A stretch of 64,000 nt of DNA from Pseudobdellovibrionaceae bacterium (GTDB lineage Bacteria > Bdellovibrionota > Bdellovibrionia > Bdellovibrionales > UBA1609). Positions 35,084 to 44,849 of this stretch are shown in pieces (the first letter of the stretch is position 1; the number at the start of each line of letters is the position of its first letter). The notes beneath the pieces were generated by a model. The model made no database searches. It saw only the letters and a list, made by a program, of their open reading frames with translations, and was not told where the DNA came from. The stretch lies in contig CP060220.1 of assembly GCA_023898385.1 (NCBI GenBank), forward strand, positions 1,054,001 to 1,118,000, in the 5' to 3' direction. A program made the translations under genes and the position numbers.

Positions 35084-35917
35084 TCACTTCGGCGACTTTC
35101 CGAAGAAATCACGAAGGACATCCTGCTCCACACGCCCCTTACTAAAGCTCGGCACAGGCATTCGCACAACCAAATCCACTTTGCCAGCTTCTGGAAAATG
35201 CCAGGCCACGCGGGGCTCGGCCTTTGGGATATCAACGCCCCGTTTTTTAGCCATGGAGCTGAGGCTCTTTGTCGCATCACCCAGATAATCTCGGGACACC
35301 CGGTTGGCCGAATCAAGTAAACGTTGACTCGCCTGCCGCCAATCCTGCTCCATATCCATGGGTACGGTGAACGTGTGCAATACATACTTTTGCCGGGAAG
35401 TTTCGTTGATCACCGGCGTGGATAAAAATAAACTGTTCGGCACTTCTATAATGCGACCGGTGTATTGGTGAATGCGGCGACCAGGCCCGATCTCATGAAG
35501 CGTGGTGGTGAACATATTGGTGTCTACCACATCGCCTCTAAGGTCACCAATTTCAATGCGATCTCCCACTTCAAAGGGGCGAGTACTTCCTTTAAGTACG
35601 CCACCCATAAAGCACAAAATCAGCTCTTTCGTGGCAATCACAAGGGCTGCCGCCACCGCCACCATAGAAATGGCCACGGCTTGAATTTGCTCGGCCCAAA
35701 TCGCAATCAAACCCAGAAATAACAGAGCCAGAAATACATTTCTGGTGAGACGCTCCCATTGGCGCAACACACTTTGACTGGGTGGCTTCGCCCGGCGCAC
35801 TCGCCGAATGGCCAACCAGCGACCCAGCACAACCAGCGCCACAAGCACGAAGGTTTCAAAGAGGTTCATTAAAAAAGGCGAATTAACATCCCATTCGACC
35901 ACTGGTATTCTCCACAT
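35084..35917 (-). CDS. MscS-family mechanosensitive channel
   Basis: 277 aa. Three hydrophobic helices (about 15-33, 58-75 and 80-100) come first, the last followed by the MscS pore-cap sequence GGVLKGSTRPFEVGDRIEIGDLRGDVVD and VPNSLF. The vestibule domain is in the C-terminal half. It releases solutes on hypo-osmotic shock. It starts 10 bases after the ahpF stop in the other direction of reading order (same strand, ahpF downstream side at 35928), so the transcript may continue from ahpF. The kinase operon follows after about 110 bases. Confidence 0.88.
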   Translation of the reverse strand: MWRIPVVEWDVNSPFLMNLFETFVLVALVVLGRWLAIRRVRRAKPPSQSVLRQWERLTRNVFLALLFLGLIAIWAEQIQAVAISMVAVAAALVIATKELILCFMGGVLKGSTRPFEVGDRIEIGDLRGDVVDTNMFTTTLHEIGPGRRIHQYTGRIIEVPNSLFLSTPVINETSRQKYVLHTFTVPMDMEQDWRQASQRLLDSANRVSRDYLGDATKSLSSMAKKRGVDIPKAEPRVAWHFPEAGKVDLVVRMPVPSFSKGRVEQDVLRDFFGKSPK

Positions 35918-35927
35918 CGGTCCATCC

Positions 35928-37481
35928 TTATAACACCATTTGATCTTCGAAGGCAGCCAACGCCGCTTTTGCCCCTTCGCCCATGGAAATCACTATCTGT
36001 TTATACGGGACGGTTGTCACGTCACCTGCTGCATACACACCTTCTACATTGGTCCGGCATTTCTCATCAACAATAATTTCACCATATTTCGTAAGCTCAA
36101 CTACCCCTTTTAGAAAACCACTGTTGGGTATCAAACCAATTTGTACGAAGACTCCATCCAGATCAATTAACTTAATCTCTTCTGTGCTTCGATCCTCATA
36201 ACTGAGCCCAACGACTTTGTCGCCGTCGCCTCGAACTTCAGTGGTGCGGGCCATGGTGATGATATCCACATTAGGTAACGATTTCAGTTTTTTCACTAAA
36301 ACCTCATCGGCCTTCAATTTTTCACCAAACTCAACCATGACCACAGACTTCACGATGCCAGCCAAATCAATAGCGGCCTCAACGCCAGAGTTTCCACCGC
36401 CCACAACAGCCACGCGCTTACCCTTATAAAAGGGCCCGTCGCAATGGGGGCAGTAAGCCACACCTCGACCCAGATAGTCCTTTTCACCCGGCACACCGAG
36501 TTCTCGCCACTTGGCACCTGTGGCCACAATCACAGAACGAGCATCCAAAAACTCACCACTGGTTAAAGAAATCTTTCGTGTCTCACCGGCTTCCATTTTT
36601 TCAACTCGCCTATGTTCTAAAACTTGGATTTCGTATTCGGCCATGTGTTTTGCCATTTGCGCTGAAAGCTGTGGACCTTCCGTATATGGAACAGATATGA
36701 GATTCTCAATACCTTTCGTATCTTGCACCTGTCCACCCACCCGCTCAGCTAAGACCACAGTCTTTAGCCCCTTTCGAGCTGAATAAATGGCCGCTGACAC
36801 TCCTGCCGGGCCGGCCCCAATTACGGCCACATCATAGTGCCCAAGGTCTTTTGGCGTTGATATTTGTTGTTTGTCCGTACCGAAAGTCTCTTCTAATATT
36901 TCAAGCAACTCCAAAAAACCCGCCTTACCCACACTGATGGCTTTATCACCAGCAACTACCGTGGGGACGGCTTGAATTTTTAATTTTTCTACATCTTCAG
37001 TGGCAACGCCACCGTCAACCATTTCATGACGAAAATCAGGATGCACCAATGCCATTTGGTTAAGCGCTTGCACAACGTCGGGGCAATTTTCGCAGGTCAA
37101 TGAGATAAAGGTTTTTATGTCCACAGGGCCTTTTAAGCTTTTAACTCGATTTAAAAGCATTTCGTCTGGCCACTTACCCAGTCCATCTGCATTCAAAACA
37201 GATAGAACCAAAGACGTGAATTCATGCCCACTGGGCACACCACGAAAAGCCACTCCCGTGTCTTGTCCATTATGCGTGAGTCGTACCCCTGGAGAAGGGC
37301 TTAACTCAGTGGTTTTCACCACTTCAATATTTGGAGAAGTCTCTGCCAGCTCGCTTAACATTTGCAGTAAATCTGACTGTTTTGCATGCTGACTTTCGCT
37401 GACGATGAGCTGTATCTTACCTTTAAGTTTTGCAAAAACAGCTTTTAATTGTTCTTTCATTTGTGAATCGATCATCGCCAT
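35928..37481 (-). CDS. ahpF: Alkyl hydroperoxide reductase subunit F
   Basis: NADH-dependent flavoprotein that reduces AhpC. Start at 37481 (GGGAGG upstream), 517 aa, the usual length. The N-terminal tandem thioredoxin folds carry CENC (about Cys130-Cys133). The FAD motif GAGPAGVSAA, the redox disulfide CPHC, the NAD motif GGGNSGVEAA and YAAGDVT complete the family pattern. It lies downstream of ahpC with about 75 bases between them. Confidence 0.95.
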   Translation of the reverse strand: MAMIDSQMKEQLKAVFAKLKGKIQLIVSESQHAKQSDLLQMLSELAETSPNIEVVKTTELSPSPGVRLTHNGQDTGVAFRGVPSGHEFTSLVLSVLNADGLGKWPDEMLLNRVKSLKGPVDIKTFISLTCENCPDVVQALNQMALVHPDFRHEMVDGGVATEDVEKLKIQAVPTVVAGDKAISVGKAGFLELLEILEETFGTDKQQISTPKDLGHYDVAVIGAGPAGVSAAIYSARKGLKTVVLAERVGGQVQDTKGIENLISVPYTEGPQLSAQMAKHMAEYEIQVLEHRRVEKMEAGETRKISLTSGEFLDARSVIVATGAKWRELGVPGEKDYLGRGVAYCPHCDGPFYKGKRVAVVGGGNSGVEAAIDLAGIVKSVVMVEFGEKLKADEVLVKKLKSLPNVDIITMARTTEVRGDGDKVVGLSYEDRSTEEIKLIDLDGVFVQIGLIPNSGFLKGVVELTKYGEIIVDEKCRTNVEGVYAAGDVTTVPYKQIVISMGEGAKAALAAFEDQMVL

Positions 37482-37555
37482 TTTCGCCTCCCTTTTGCAC
37501 GACATCGAGTTTGAGAGGAGATCTCTCCTCTCAACTCCGACTATCTACTTATAGA

Positions 37556-38122
37556 TTAAATTTTACCCACTAGATCTAACCCTGGTTTTAGAGTTTCCTC
37601 TCCGGGTTGCCACTTGGCCGGGCACACTTCGTTGGGGTGCTTAGCGATAAATTGAGCTGCTTGCACCTTTCGCATCAACTCATCGGCGTTTCGTCCGATT
37701 CCGTTGTCATGAATTTCAGCAATTTTAATCTGCCCCTCAGGACTGATTAAGAAAGTTCCACGGTAAGCCAGACCTTCTTCTTCAATGTAAACGCCGAAAG
37801 CTCGTGATAGGTGACCGGTGGGGTCAGCCAGCATGGGGTACTTGATTTTCTTAATGGTCTCAGAAGTGTCATGCCATGCCTTGTGAGTGAAATGAGTGTC
37901 TGTACTGACCGAGTACACTTCCACGCCCATTTTTTGAAATTCTGCATAGTGGTCAGCCATGTCCCCTAGCTCCGTAGGACAAACAAAAGTAAAGTCTGCG
38001 GGATAAAAGAAAAGGATGGACCATTTGCCGGCAAGACTATCTTGAGTCACCGTCTTAAAGTCTTCGTTGTGATAGGCCTGAGCTTTAAACTCGGGTAATT
38101 TCTTGTTAATGAGAGTTTCCAT
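37556..38122 (-). CDS. ahpC: Peroxiredoxin AhpC
   Basis: 188 aa typical 2-Cys peroxiredoxin. The peroxidatic cysteine is in FTFVCPTE (Cys48) and the resolving cysteine in EVCPAKW (about Cys167). It detoxifies hydrogen peroxide and organic peroxides, recycled by AhpF. The start has TAGGAGG at seven bases. The gene is preceded by a 180-base region with an OxyR-like half site, and oxyR lies directly upstream on the same strand. Confidence 0.97.
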   Translation of the reverse strand: METLINKKLPEFKAQAYHNEDFKTVTQDSLAGKWSILFFYPADFTFVCPTELGDMADHYAEFQKMGVEVYSVSTDTHFTHKAWHDTSETIKKIKYPMLADPTGHLSRAFGVYIEEEGLAYRGTFLISPEGQIKIAEIHDNGIGRNADELMRKVQAAQFIAKHPNEVCPAKWQPGEETLKPGLDLVGKI

Positions 38123-38219
38123 GTATCCTCCTAGTTATATTGATGGAATATTCTTTCTATACATTTTTTACAGTAAATCAAATGATGGATTCTCGCTAAT
38201 ATTTAGATCCAATGGCTCC

Positions 38220-38234
38220 ATAGGCTGTGCCTAT
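38220..38234. promoter_or_regulatory. OxyR-like site upstream of ahpC
   Basis: ATAGGCTGTGCCTAT is a palindrome that fits one OxyR half site, ATAG-N7-CTAT, between oxyR and ahpC. The second half site expected at 7-base spacing is poor, so this is suggestive only. Confidence 0.45.
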
Positions 38235-38301
38235 TAAAGTACAGTGCGTTAATAGGTTTGATTTGATTTCCATGAGGTGGGCTGCCGACAACTCTGACGC
38301 C

Positions 38302-39252
38302 CTAGTAAATATCCACAACCTCAACTTCTTGACGTTTCAATGATTTAATGGACTTAGGAAGCTGACTCAAAATGAGAGATTCCATGGCTTCTATAATGTT
38401 TTCCTTTAGAAAACTGCGACTGTGCACCAAGCTCACTTCGCGAGTGGGAACTGGTTTTTTAAATCGACGAACATGGGCCTGAATTTCTTGTGCGCTGAGT
38501 TGATCCACAGCCAACTGAGGCAGCAATGTGTATCCCACATTTTTTTTGATGAGGTTCATTAAAGTTTCTAGATTTCCGCTCGCAAACTCCACATTTTTTA
38601 AGACTTTGTGTGAGGGCTCAAGAGAACACACCTTCAGCACCTGCTCACGAAAACAATGTCCCTCTTCTAGCAGCCACAAATCGTGGTCTTCAATATCCCC
38701 CTCAGTGACCCACTTTTTTTTCGCAAGCCTATGGTTCTCTGATGCGTACACAGAAAAGGGTTCGAAAAACAAATGTCGTTCAATAATTCGATCGTCGCCC
38801 AAGGGTGTCACTAATAAACCCACATCGATTTCGTCTTCAAGCAGGAGTCGCACAATGTCGTCGGTTTTGTATTCATTGATTTTCAATTTCACTTTCGGAT
38901 ATCGACTGGCAAACTCTCCTAAAAACAGCGGCAGCACGTAGGGGGCCAATGTGGGAATCACCGCCAAGTGAAAGGGCCCTCGGGGCTCACCTCCAGCCTC
39001 ATGGGCCACATCCGATAGCTTGCGATGCTCGGCTATCACTTTCTTAGCCTGATCGATGATTTCTTGGCCAACAGACGTGGTGAGAATAGGTTTTTGGGAC
39101 CTGTCGAAAACCACCACTCCCAACTCTTCTTCCAGCTTTTGAATTTGCGCTGACAGCGAGGGCTGGGATACATGACAGGCCTTTGCGGCATTGCCAAAAT
39201 GCCTCTCCCGGTCGACGGCCAATAAATATTCGAGCTGGGTGATTGATGGCAC
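38302..39252 (-). CDS. oxyR: LysR-type peroxide sensor OxyR
   Basis: 316 aa from a GTG at 39252 with AAGGAG five bases upstream; the frame is open further up but without a ribosome site. The LysR HTH (GNAAKACHVSQPSLSAQIQKL, about 20-40) is followed by a substrate-type domain with EEGHCFREQVLKVC. The cysteines at about 200 and 209 match the redox pair of E. coli OxyR (199 and 208). It is adjacent to ahpC-ahpF, its expected targets. Confidence 0.93.
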   Translation of the reverse strand: MPSITQLEYLLAVDRERHFGNAAKACHVSQPSLSAQIQKLEEELGVVVFDRSQKPILTTSVGQEIIDQAKKVIAEHRKLSDVAHEAGGEPRGPFHLAVIPTLAPYVLPLFLGEFASRYPKVKLKINEYKTDDIVRLLLEDEIDVGLLVTPLGDDRIIERHLFFEPFSVYASENHRLAKKKWVTEGDIEDHDLWLLEEGHCFREQVLKVCSLEPSHKVLKNVEFASGNLETLMNLIKKNVGYTLLPQLAVDQLSAQEIQAHVRRFKKPVPTREVSLVHSRSFLKENIIEAMESLILSQLPKSIKSLKRQEVEVVDIY

Positions 39253-39398
39253 AAGGACTCCTTTTTCAGTTCCATCACTGTGTCGGGGCCATCTTATTAA
39301 GACGGCCATAAGTATGGCAACATATTCGCCCAACCTGCTTAAAACCTAGGCAGCCCTGGGCCGGTTAATTGATGACATTTCTCCACCACATCCCTACG

Positions 39399-40121
39399 AT
39401 GAATGTCATGAGCAAATATTCGGCATTAAAATCAATTGTGGCCTGTCTCGTGTTAGGGCTCGTCGCTGGCTGTGCCTCTGGACGAGTTCGAGAAAACTGC
39501 CAAGAACACAATTGGCAGAAGCGCGGCGGTGATCTTGCCCAGCAGGGCAAAATGATCAACGAAGATTTTTTCACAAAAAAATGTGAGTCTGCCCAGGGCT
39601 TTGTTGACTACGCCGCTTTGGATCGGGGATTTAAAGCGGTTCGGGATGACGTTTGTGATCCCAAAAAAGCTCATGCGCTTGGCAAAGAAGGACAAAATTT
39701 TAGTTTTCCCATCTGTCGCGACCACAATTACTCTAAGATGGAAAAAGCTTATGAATCCGGGCTCGCCTCGTTCTGCTCCCCGGAAAACGGCATGACTGTG
39801 GGGCTTTCTGGTAACCCCTATCAAGGCCATTGCCCCCCAACCAGCGAGGCTGGTTTTTTAACCTCTTACAATCAAGGCCGTAAAACCTATTTAAGTCGGC
39901 AGTTGAAAATAAAAAAAGATTTGCTCACAGACCAGACTGAAAGACTCGCCCAAAAACAGAGCCACAAACAACACCTATTGAATCAAATGAAGTTTCGAAA
40001 AAGACCCGAGTTAAAGTCTGAACTTGAGTCTATAAATTGGGACATAAGCCATATTTCATCTGAAAAAAACAAAACCGAATTTGAAGTACAAAAAATTTCT
40101 GAAGAACTTTCTAAGCTCTGA
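39399..40121 (+). CDS. DUF2799-like lipoprotein
   Basis: 240 aa with a lipoprotein signal ending LVAGC. The mature domain contains short repeats with Cys and Tyr/Gly residues (NCQEHNWQKRGGDLA, DYAALDRGFKAVRDDVC, YSKMEKAYESGL), as in DUF2799 envelope proteins. The C-terminal third is a charged coiled coil (LTDQTERLAQKQS and LESINWDISHISSEKNK). The start is uncertain between several close ATGs. The last 11 bases overlap the convergent ppx gene. Confidence 0.75.
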   Translation: MNVMSKYSALKSIVACLVLGLVAGCASGRVRENCQEHNWQKRGGDLAQQGKMINEDFFTKKCESAQGFVDYAALDRGFKAVRDDVCDPKKAHALGKEGQNFSFPICRDHNYSKMEKAYESGLASFCSPENGMTVGLSGNPYQGHCPPTSEAGFLTSYNQGRKTYLSRQLKIKKDLLTDQTERLAQKQSHKQHLLNQMKFRKRPELKSELESINWDISHISSEKNKTEFEVQKISEELSKL

Positions 40122-41055
40122 TTTGGGCGGCTAAAAATCTTTCCATCTCGGCCTCAAGGATACCATCTCTCAGGCTAAATGAAGTGGTATACACTTTCTT
40201 GCACCCTAAAACTTTTAGAATTTCATCGAGCAACACACAGCCGGCCAATATAAGGTCCACTCGCTTCGCCTCAAGACCCGGCAACAGCAGCAACTGCTCC
40301 CGCGACATGGGCAGCATTTCTTCAATCAGCGTGGCAAGACTACTGCGCTTGAATGGGTCAATGGGAACGTCTTTTTTTCTTAAGATTTTGGCAATGGCCC
40401 TAATTGTACCGCTGGATCCGATCACAACCTCAATGGATGGCCAGTTTTTCTTTTGCACAAGAGGCGCCACTTGCTCATTTACATAAGCGCGCAAAGCCTC
40501 AACCGGTGATTCTCCTGAAGGCAACTTCTGCGGCGGCACTGTATGCAAAAACATTTGCTGTAGGCGATTGGCACCAAGATCAAAACTAAACGAGTCAATC
40601 ACCGACTTTTTGTGACAAATACTCACTTCTGTACTGCCACCGCCAATATCAATGAGCGCCACCAGACTGGCCGGTAACACCTCATTACTGAGAATGCCTT
40701 TGGCAATAAACTCGGCCTCGGTTTTACCGTCAATGACTTCCATATTAAACCCTGTGAGCTTTTTAATCTGACGAACAAAGGCCTTAGAGTTTTTTGCCTG
40801 GCGCATTGCACTTGTGGCAAACCCTACAACCCGATCCACGCCTTCGGCTTCGATGAGGTGCTTAAAATCTAACAGCGCTTGAAGTGTCCGCTGCTTAGCC
40901 TCTGGCAAAAGTTCAGATGTTTCAAATACGCCATCGCCTAGTCGCACCATCACTTTGTTTCGATAAATTCGTCTTACGGCGTGACCGGCGGCTGATAATT
41001 CATAGACATCTAGACGCAGAGAGTTTGTACCAAGATCGATAATGGCCACCTTCAT
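40111..41055 (-). CDS. ppx: Exopolyphosphatase / pppGpp phosphatase (Ppx/GppA)
   Basis: 314 aa from the ATG at 41055, which overlaps the sixA stop. The actin-like ATPase fold motifs are AIIDLGTNSLRLDVYEL and ALIDIGGGSTEVSI, with GFATSAMRQAKNS between. It lacks the C-terminal HD-type half of long Ppx proteins, so it is the short form. Together with the linked ppk gene it sets polyphosphate levels; a role on pppGpp is also possible. Confidence 0.9.
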   Translation of the reverse strand: MKVAIIDLGTNSLRLDVYELSAAGHAVRRIYRNKVMVRLGDGVFETSELLPEAKQRTLQALLDFKHLIEAEGVDRVVGFATSAMRQAKNSKAFVRQIKKLTGFNMEVIDGKTEAEFIAKGILSNEVLPASLVALIDIGGGSTEVSICHKKSVIDSFSFDLGANRLQQMFLHTVPPQKLPSGESPVEALRAYVNEQVAPLVQKKNWPSIEVVIGSSGTIRAIAKILRKKDVPIDPFKRSSLATLIEEMLPMSREQLLLLPGLEAKRVDLILAGCVLLDEILKVLGCKKVYTTSFSLRDGILEAEMERFLAAQIRA

Positions 41056-41579
41056 CGGTGCCCACCATGAATTTTTTCGCACAACCTTCGAAGTGTTTTT
41101 GGCTGCATCAAGCATTGGAAATGCGCCCGCCCTGGTTTGAGTTGACCGTCAAAATCAAGAACTACAATGGCTCCCTTTTTAATATCAAACATGGGCCTCA
41201 CCTGACCGGTCAAGAGATAACCCACCAAGTCTCCCAGATGAGGCTGATGACCCACAAGCAAAAGGCAACGGTTGTTTTCTTGCTCTGAAAGCATTGACAC
41301 TGTTTTTACCGGATCCACCGTTGGCTTTAATAGCGGCGAGGGTTCCATGGGAACATTTTTATAGAATTTTATTAGAATTTCGGCTGTTTGTTGAGCGCGC
41401 CGCAACGGGCTTACAAGAAATTGATCCGCTTCCGGAAACAAAGCATGCATGGCCGCTGCGTGATCCGCCATTTTTTCCATGCCCTCCTTTGTAAGAGGCC
41501 TCGCCTCGTCACTTTCACCGGTGGCCATAAATGAATCGCGCGACTCGGCGATGGCATGTCTGACAATTAGCAGCCTCAC
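41052..41579 (-). CDS. sixA: SixA-type phosphohistidine phosphatase
   Basis: 175 aa histidine-phosphatase fold protein starting LLIVRHAIAES, with the RHA catalytic histidine, PLTKEG, SPLRRAQQTAE and VGHQPHLGDLV (second catalytic His). SixA removes phosphate from histidine, classically in the phosphotransferase or phosphorelay systems. It overlaps both ppk and ppx by four bases at either end, so the three are tightly coupled; a link to histidine-phosphorylated Ppk is a hypothesis. Confidence 0.9.
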   Translation of the reverse strand: MRLLIVRHAIAESRDSFMATGESDEARPLTKEGMEKMADHAAAMHALFPEADQFLVSPLRRAQQTAEILIKFYKNVPMEPSPLLKPTVDPVKTVSMLSEQENNRCLLLVGHQPHLGDLVGYLLTGQVRPMFDIKKGAIVVLDFDGQLKPGRAHFQCLMQPKTLRRLCEKIHGGHR

Positions 41580-43684
41580 CGTGAACCCCGCTTTTTCTTT
41601 TGTTTTTCAGAGCGTTTTTTGTACCTGGCTATAAAACGATCATGCACCCCCAACAAACCCTCTTCCCGCACCGGCGCCGGCGGATGATAGGTTCCGTCTT
41701 CAAGAAGCTGCCAAGTCTGTTGCTGATCCTCCAACATATAGGTCAGAATTTTCCAACATTCTTTTTTATTTTTCAAATCTGTCACCGGCAAAATGGTTTC
41801 AATTCGGTTGTTTAAGTTGCGATACATCCAATCAGCTGAGCCCATTAAAAACAAACCTTCCAAGGGGTCAGATTTTCCGGATTGAAAATAAAAAATTCGT
41901 GAGTGCTCTAAAAAGCGCCCGATAGCGGATCGCACTTGAATGTTCTCACTCAAACCCTTCACCCCTGGCCTAATGGTGCAAAACCCGCGCACAATTAAAT
42001 CGATTTTTACTCCCGCTTGCGAGGCCTCATAGAGCGCATCACAAATACGCTGGTCTTCAAGGCTATTCATTTTTGCCATGATCCGCGCCGGCCGGCTGTT
42101 TTTAGCCTGTTCGGCCTCTGCTTGAATTAAATCTAAAAATCGCTTTTCCATATTTAAAGGGGCGACTAGAAATTTTTTATAGTTTTTCTTTAAGGACAAC
42201 CCTGTGAGAAAATTAAAAATATCAATCATCTCCGATGTCACTTGCGGATCACAAGTAAAAAGACCGATATCTGTATAGAACCTTGCCGTATCGGCATTGT
42301 AGTTTCCTGTGCCAACATGTCCATACATACGGTAGTCTTGACCCTCTCGGCGAATCACTAAAATGATCTTACTGTGAACCTTCTTTCCCACCATACCGTA
42401 GGCCACGTGAACGCCGGCTTTCTCTAGCATTTCAGCCCAATAGATATTTCTGGCTTCATCAAATCGGGCCTTCAATTCTACCACTACAACCACTTGCTTG
42501 CCTTTTTCGGCAGCCTCAATGAGCAAGGGGATAATGGGAGAATTTTCACCCGCCCGATATAGGGTCATTTTTATCGCTAGCACGTGAGGATCATTCACGG
42601 CTTCTTCAATAAATCGCAACACACTGGCATTAAAACTCTCATAGGGGTGATGCACCAACACGTCACGCTCGGCTAGAGACTTAAAAATCGTCACCCCTTC
42701 ATCATGCAAAGCAGCCGGCACCACCGGATGGTGGGGCGGGTATTTCAATTGCGGCAGCGGCAATGCGGCTATTTCATTCAAAGCATAGTGGTTGAGCTCA
42801 CCACTCCCCTGATAAATGTCTGCTGGAGTGATCTCAAGTTCTTCTTGCAGCATCTCAAGAATCGGTGTGTCGGTTTGATCGGCGCATTCTAGTCGCACCA
42901 CTGAGGCCACACGACGCTGCCTGAGCTCTTCTTCGACCACGTCAACAAGGTCTTCAACATCATCACTCAACAGGTCGATGTCGGCATTTCGGGTCACCCG
43001 AAAGGGCATGACGTTGAGAATCTCCATTTCGGGAAATAACTCATCGAGGTTATGTGTTATGAGATCCACTAAACTTAAAAGTCGAAAAGTGGGTGGAGAG
43101 GTCTCGCCTTCAATTAGCACCCACTGCGGTATCACACTAGGCACCTTGATTCGGGCAAACATGTGGTCTTTTCGCTGAGGGTGTTGCAAACGCACACCCA
43201 AAGACACCGATAAATTCGATAAAAACGGAAAGGGATGGGCAGGATCCACGGCAAGTGGAGTCAATATGGGAAACACTTTTTGCCTTGAATAATCTTGAGC
43301 GGCTTGTTTTTCTGACTCAGACAGATCTTTCCAGCTCAAAAACACCACGCCCTGCTCTGCCAAGGCGGGCACAATCTCATCGTAAAAACAGTGAGTCCTC
43401 ACTTCGAGAAGGGCGTGAACCTTTTCGCGAATCAGCCTCTCAAGCTCAATTGGATTTGAACCCTCATGGCCCACCTGCAATAGCCCTCGGCCAATGACCC
43501 GCTTTAAGTACCCCACCCGTTTCATAAAAAACTCATCTAGGTTTGAGGTGAATATCGACAAAAACCGGACTCGTTCTAATAGCGGTGTTTGGGGATCGCG
43601 AGCCTGGTGCAAGACTCTCTCATTAAAATTTAGCCAACTCAGTTCGCGATTAAAATATCTGATAAATGGGTGTTCTTCGGACAT
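41576..43684 (-). CDS. ppk: Polyphosphate kinase Ppk1
   Basis: 702 aa, family-typical. The N-terminal domain begins YFNRELSWLNFNERVL. The PLD-like catalytic domains contain KVHSKI (the autophosphorylated histidine) and MYGHVGTGNYN with ARFYTDIGLFT. It makes long-chain polyphosphate from ATP. First gene of the ppk-sixA-ppx operon. A basic C-terminal tail (KKRSEKQKKKRG) is present. Confidence 0.97.
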   Translation of the reverse strand: MSEEHPFIRYFNRELSWLNFNERVLHQARDPQTPLLERVRFLSIFTSNLDEFFMKRVGYLKRVIGRGLLQVGHEGSNPIELERLIREKVHALLEVRTHCFYDEIVPALAEQGVVFLSWKDLSESEKQAAQDYSRQKVFPILTPLAVDPAHPFPFLSNLSVSLGVRLQHPQRKDHMFARIKVPSVIPQWVLIEGETSPPTFRLLSLVDLITHNLDELFPEMEILNVMPFRVTRNADIDLLSDDVEDLVDVVEEELRQRRVASVVRLECADQTDTPILEMLQEELEITPADIYQGSGELNHYALNEIAALPLPQLKYPPHHPVVPAALHDEGVTIFKSLAERDVLVHHPYESFNASVLRFIEEAVNDPHVLAIKMTLYRAGENSPIIPLLIEAAEKGKQVVVVVELKARFDEARNIYWAEMLEKAGVHVAYGMVGKKVHSKIILVIRREGQDYRMYGHVGTGNYNADTARFYTDIGLFTCDPQVTSEMIDIFNFLTGLSLKKNYKKFLVAPLNMEKRFLDLIQAEAEQAKNSRPARIMAKMNSLEDQRICDALYEASQAGVKIDLIVRGFCTIRPGVKGLSENIQVRSAIGRFLEHSRIFYFQSGKSDPLEGLFLMGSADWMYRNLNNRIETILPVTDLKNKKECWKILTYMLEDQQQTWQLLEDGTYHPPAPVREEGLLGVHDRFIARYKKRSEKQKKKRGSR

Positions 43685-43732
43685 AGCGGGGATATTGTAG
43701 CTCCCCGCCTGTCATTGGACAAGAAAGTCGTG

Positions 43733-44386
43733 TTAAGATGCGCGGTAGCGAGCCACCATCTCGTTAAACACTTCTTCTATTTGATACTTCAAGCTCTCAA
43801 GAGCCACGATGGCTACCAGATGGGGCACCTTGCCTGGGTCAAGGCGGGCAATCACATCGTCAATTCGATCAAACACCCGTTCGATTTTACTAAGCACCTT
43901 TTCCACGGCCACGTCGATTTTCGTTTCAAACTGATCGAGGTGATCGAGAAGTTCCTGCATGCGGGCAATAGCCTCAGCATGAATGGGTAGCGCCGGATTT
44001 AAGCGAGCCATTTGTGCTAAGATTTTCTCTCTCGCCATATGGATTTTGTCTTTGACCACGCCCAGGTTGTCAAAAAGCAGACCAAACACACGCTCGATCA
44101 CGCCTTTTAATCCCGAAGCACTGCCTGAGGTGGCCGAACCTGGAGATAACTGGTCCACATTCTGTAGGGCATCCAGTGCCTCTTTTAATGAATTGTTTAC
44201 CAGATCGGCATCAGCTGCGGTAATCCCGAGCTCCAACTCCTTTGCTAACGCATCATCTTCTATCCGACTGGCTGAATTGACCAAAGACTCTTCAGCCTGA
44301 AACCCTTGACTGCAGCCCACCGCAGTCACCATTGTTAGCGCCACCATGAGGTGTGCGCACTTATTTATTAGTTGAGTTATTTTCAT
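43733..44386 (-). CDS. Helical lipoprotein of unknown function
   Basis: 217 aa from the ATG at 44386 with GGGAGGG five bases upstream. The lipoprotein signal ends VTAVGC. The mature protein is almost all helix, with heptad-like stretches (HAEAIARMQELLDHLDQFETKIDVAVEKVLSKI split over two helices) that suggest a coiled-coil bundle. No family is recognised. It is 48 bases upstream of ppk on the same strand. Confidence 0.7.
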   Translation of the reverse strand: MKITQLINKCAHLMVALTMVTAVGCSQGFQAEESLVNSASRIEDDALAKELELGITAADADLVNNSLKEALDALQNVDQLSPGSATSGSASGLKGVIERVFGLLFDNLGVVKDKIHMAREKILAQMARLNPALPIHAEAIARMQELLDHLDQFETKIDVAVEKVLSKIERVFDRIDDVIARLDPGKVPHLVAIVALESLKYQIEEVFNEMVARYRAS

Positions 44387-44660
44387 AACGTCCCTCCCAC
44401 ATTTTTTAAGCCCAAATCCTTTTGACGCGTTAAACGCCTGGGGATTCATGCCTTTAAATTGCAAGAGGTCCTCCAAACCAGATCAAAATAAGCCAGTGGA
44501 ATGTTGAAGATTTTGTGTTAAGCCCTTGGCCCTGTAAAAACTTAAGGCCTTTTTTTGACAACACGTCACAGGATGTCATGTTCACAATGAAACAAACTTG
44601 TCTCAAAAAAATTCAATCACTCTAAGATAGACCTTTATCGAGGGCCTGTTGACTCAGTAA

Positions 44661-44834
44661 ATGCAACTGAAACGCAAAACTTGTAAACAATATTTCAGCT
44701 CTCGTGCCGTCACCAGCACTGTCACGACAACATTCATTTGGACCCTCATACTCGCCCCAAATGGCGCTTTGCTTACGAGCCATGGCGTCTTGAGCCAGGT
44801 CAATGACCGAATCGCGACCGGGCTTGATCCTTAA
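44661..44834 (+). CDS. Possible 57-aa membrane or exported peptide
   Basis: A short open frame in the 44387-44849 gap with a basic N-terminus (QLKRKTCKQY) and one hydrophobic stretch (TTTFIWTLILAPNGALLTS). There is no ribosome site, and composition is the only support. Apart from this and a T run at about 44551-44557, the gap holds nothing I recognise. Confidence 0.2.
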   Translation: MQLKRKTCKQYFSSRAVTSTVTTTFIWTLILAPNGALLTSHGVLSQVNDRIATGLDP

Positions 44835-44849
44835 ATTGTTTCAGGCGAT

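Noticed and set aside
44540..44560. T run after GGCC as a plus-strand terminator
   Set aside because: The stem would be only about four pairs and no plus-strand gene lies upstream.
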